A DNA stretch of 22,475 nt from positions 1-22,475 of the forward strand of contig DATGEP010000404.1 in NCBI GenBank assembly GCA_035310125.1, written 5' to 3'. The notes beneath the pieces are model-generated. The model searched no databases, was not told where the DNA came from, and saw nothing but the letters and a program-made list of their open reading frames with translations. Below are positions 21,448-22,475 of this stretch, piece by piece; the first letter of the stretch is position 1, and each line of letters starts with the position of its first letter. The position numbers and the translations under genes were made by a program. The stretch is from DATGEP01 sp035310125 (GTDB lineage Bacteria; Chloroflexota; Ktedonobacteria; Ktedonobacterales; JADMIN01).

Positions 21448-21696
21448 ATGAAGCGCCATCTCACGGCGAGCGTCTGGCGTGAAGGTGATTGGTACGTTGC
21501 CCAATGCCTGGAGGTAGGCGTCGCCAGTCAGGGCCAGACCGAAGACGAGGCGCTCACCAATCTTCGCGAGGCGCTCGAGCTCTACTTCGAGCCGCCTACT
21601 CCAACGATCACGCCGCATATCCGCTCGGTCGAGGCAGATATCGGTGCCGACAAGCCGCATATCCGCTCGGTCGAGGTAGATATCGGTGCTGATTAA
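21448..21696 (+). CDS. HicB-like antitoxin-domain protein with tandemly duplicated C-terminus
   Basis: This 82-residue protein starts at ATG 21448 with AAGGAG at 21433-21438. Residues 1-48 (LTASVWREGDWYVAQCLEVGVASQGQTEDEALTNLREALELYFE) are a typical HicB/UPF0150 fold, the partly RNase-H-like domain that binds and neutralises the HicA mRNA interferase. No helix-turn-helix or ribbon-helix-helix DNA-binding tail is present. Instead the C-terminus is a 14-residue unit, PHIRSVEADIGADK, repeated as PHIRSVEVDIGAD and then stop; the DNA copies (21613-21654 and 21655-21696) agree at 37 of 42 bases. No intact HicA-like gene, normally 60-80 codons with a GSH motif, is visible on either side. It may be an orphan antitoxin or a regulator of unknown target. 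Confidence 0.8.
   Translation: MKRHLTASVWREGDWYVAQCLEVGVASQGQTEDEALTNLREALELYFEPPTPTITPHIRSVEADIGADKPHIRSVEVDIGAD
21613..21696 (+). repeat. Two-copy 42-bp tandem repeat inside the HicB-like gene
   Basis: The second 42-base unit follows the first directly and in frame. Three of the five differences are single bases (two of them silent); the other two fall in the last codon, turning AAG into TAA, the present stop codon. Confidence 0.9.
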
Positions 21697-22091
21697 GCCG
21701 CTGCCCTAGCGTGAGGTCAAGTGCAGGCCTGAAGCCGCCGGTTTCGTCGCCCACGTGTTATGCAAAGATCGGAGCAAACCACCTGCCGTAATCTCGTACG
21801 GGCGTCCGGTGGACGCCCCCATGCCGCGCACGAATCCTCCCCGGTGGATGCCCGAGCTCATGTCCGCTTTTGTCCGTCTCTGCCTGTATCGCCTCGACCT
21901 CACCGCGTGCTATGCTGCCCCAGCGGACATCCCAAGGGCGCCAATAGCGCGGCCAGCCCCGTGCCAGCTTCGCGCGTTGCGTCGCACGCATCAGGGCCGA
22001 GCATCAGCCAGCGCATTACCGCGACGCCTATTGTTGACCGCGCCGCGACACCCACGAGCGCCAGAGAGAAGCGAACGCTATGCACGCCACC
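21697..22091. other. Gene-poor region with one hairpin repeat
   Basis: Open frames on both strands here are short and show no family pattern or ribosome binding site. The only clear structure is hairpin copy 3 at 21796-21818. Confidence 0.5.
21796..21818. repeat. GTAGGGGCG hairpin repeat, subfamily A, copy 3
   Basis: GTAC (one base changed from GTAG) then GGGCGTCC-GGT-GGACGCCC, a perfect 8-bp stem. The three copies of this subfamily keep the stem and vary only in the 3-base loop. Confidence 0.8.
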
Positions 22092-22269
22092 GGCAGAATC
22101 GGCAACCGCCTTGCCGCACATTCAGATTCCGGCAGAATCGGCAACCGCCTGTCCACCGTCTCACAAGTGCGGCAAAAACGGCAACCACCTTGCTGCACAT
22201 TCAGATTCCGGCAGAATCGGCACCCCACACCGCCACCTGCGCGAATTCCGGCAGAATCGGCAACCGCTT
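22092..22269. repeat. Five-copy 20-bp repeat with 39/40-bp spacing
   Basis: GGCAGAATCGGCAACCGCCT or a close variant starts at 22092, 22131, 22171, 22210 and 22250, so the steps are 39, 40, 39 and 40. The spacers are 19-20 bp. Spacers 1 and 3 are nearly identical (18 of 19 bases), so the larger unit is about 79 bp. Copies 2 and 4 join the spacer to form GATTC-CGGCA-GAATC hairpins. The step is not a multiple of three, so it is not a protein repeat, and re-used spacers argue against CRISPR. Confidence 0.85.
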
Positions 22270-22475
22270 CTCCCCTCGCCGCGCACGGAGAGGGCTGCCC
22301 GCCGCGGCGTCGCGTGCTCTCACGCGGAGGCGGGACGGGGCCAGGGCGAGGCCAGGGGTGAGATCCCTATTCCCTGCCGCGATCGCGCCAGCCAGCGTCT
22401 TTGTAGCCAGTGTGTATCACGACATATCACCACAGCCCGCGAAAGCCCACGGTATGCCCGGTTCCTTCGGGCTAC
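22270..22475. other. Right end: repeat-like sequence, no gene seen
   Basis: TCCCCTCGCCGCGCA (22271-22285) matches the left arm and loop of the terminator hairpin at 9298 for 14 bases, and GGGGTGAGATC near 22353 resembles its tail. This looks like a diverged third copy with an insertion between. Beyond 22365 I see nothing recognisable. Confidence 0.45.

Noticed and set aside
21697..21790. Possible HicA toxin gene after the HicB-like gene
   Set aside because: I read all three plus frames and found no GSH-type motif or family-length frame; only short frames without a ribosome binding site are present.
22092..22269. Possible CRISPR array
   Set aside because: Repeats are only 20 bp and imperfect, spacers are 19-20 bp, and two spacers are nearly identical. 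No cas gene is present.
22080..22361. Possible 93-residue protein across the repeats (+), or Cys-rich proteins on the minus strand
   Set aside because: The repeat step of 39/40 bp shifts the frame at alternate units, and no ribosome binding site or family pattern is seen.

Overview
GC-rich bacterial DNA (about 60% by eye) with dense genes on both strands, AGGAGG-type ribosome binding sites and many short palindromic intergenic repeats. The gene content fits a Chloroflexota bacterium, possibly a ktedonobacterial or related lineage. The evidence is a Gram-positive-type SOS box with LexA, a stand-alone Clp_N protein, a DUF4012 surface protein, a bifunctional-nuclease-domain protein and 'GTAGGGGCG' hairpin repeats. 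This placement is inference from content and was not tested phylogenetically. No rRNA, tRNA, CRISPR array or intact transposase was recognised.

Region 1 (1-6273, + strand) is a redox operon. It holds a NarI/DsrM-like di-haem cytochrome b with a C-terminal zinc ribbon (cut by the left edge), a nitrate-reductase/formate-dehydrogenase-type molybdopterin oxidoreductase, a poly-ferredoxin subunit lacking one expected cluster cysteine, a Tat-anchored Rieske protein, a two-helix membrane protein and a D-amino-acid oxidase. The first five look like one membrane-attached electron-transfer complex; nitrate reduction is the most likely chemistry but is unproven. The oxidase looks co-transcribed.

Region 2 (6352-9320) holds a lipoprotein phosphoesterase, a VOC/glyoxalase-like gene whose promoter carries a perfect SOS box, and a Clp_N double-repeat protein fused to a ribbon-helix-helix-like segment. 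Between them lie a decayed fragment of a second Clp_N gene and MITE-like inverted repeats.

Region 3 (9333-12163) holds a DedA-family membrane protein, lexA with its own SOS box, and a divergent pair: a bifunctional-nuclease-domain (DUF151) gene and a small CxxC/CxxC protein.

Region 4 (12458-21160) is a surface-polysaccharide locus. A hexapeptide acyltransferase and a Gfo/Idh/MocA dehydrogenase (-) diverge from a DegT-type sugar aminotransferase and an NAD-dependent epimerase (+). Together the first three match a dehydrogenase, aminotransferase and acetyltransferase trio for a 3-acylamino nucleotide sugar. A DUF4012 protein (-) and a GT39/ArnT-like membrane glycosyltransferase (+) follow and probably handle the polymer or its attachment.

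Region 5 (21161-22475) is repeat-rich and gene-poor. It has hairpin repeats, a gene remnant, a HicB-like protein with a tandemly duplicated C-terminus and no visible HicA, and a five-copy 20-bp repeat spaced every 39-40 bp.
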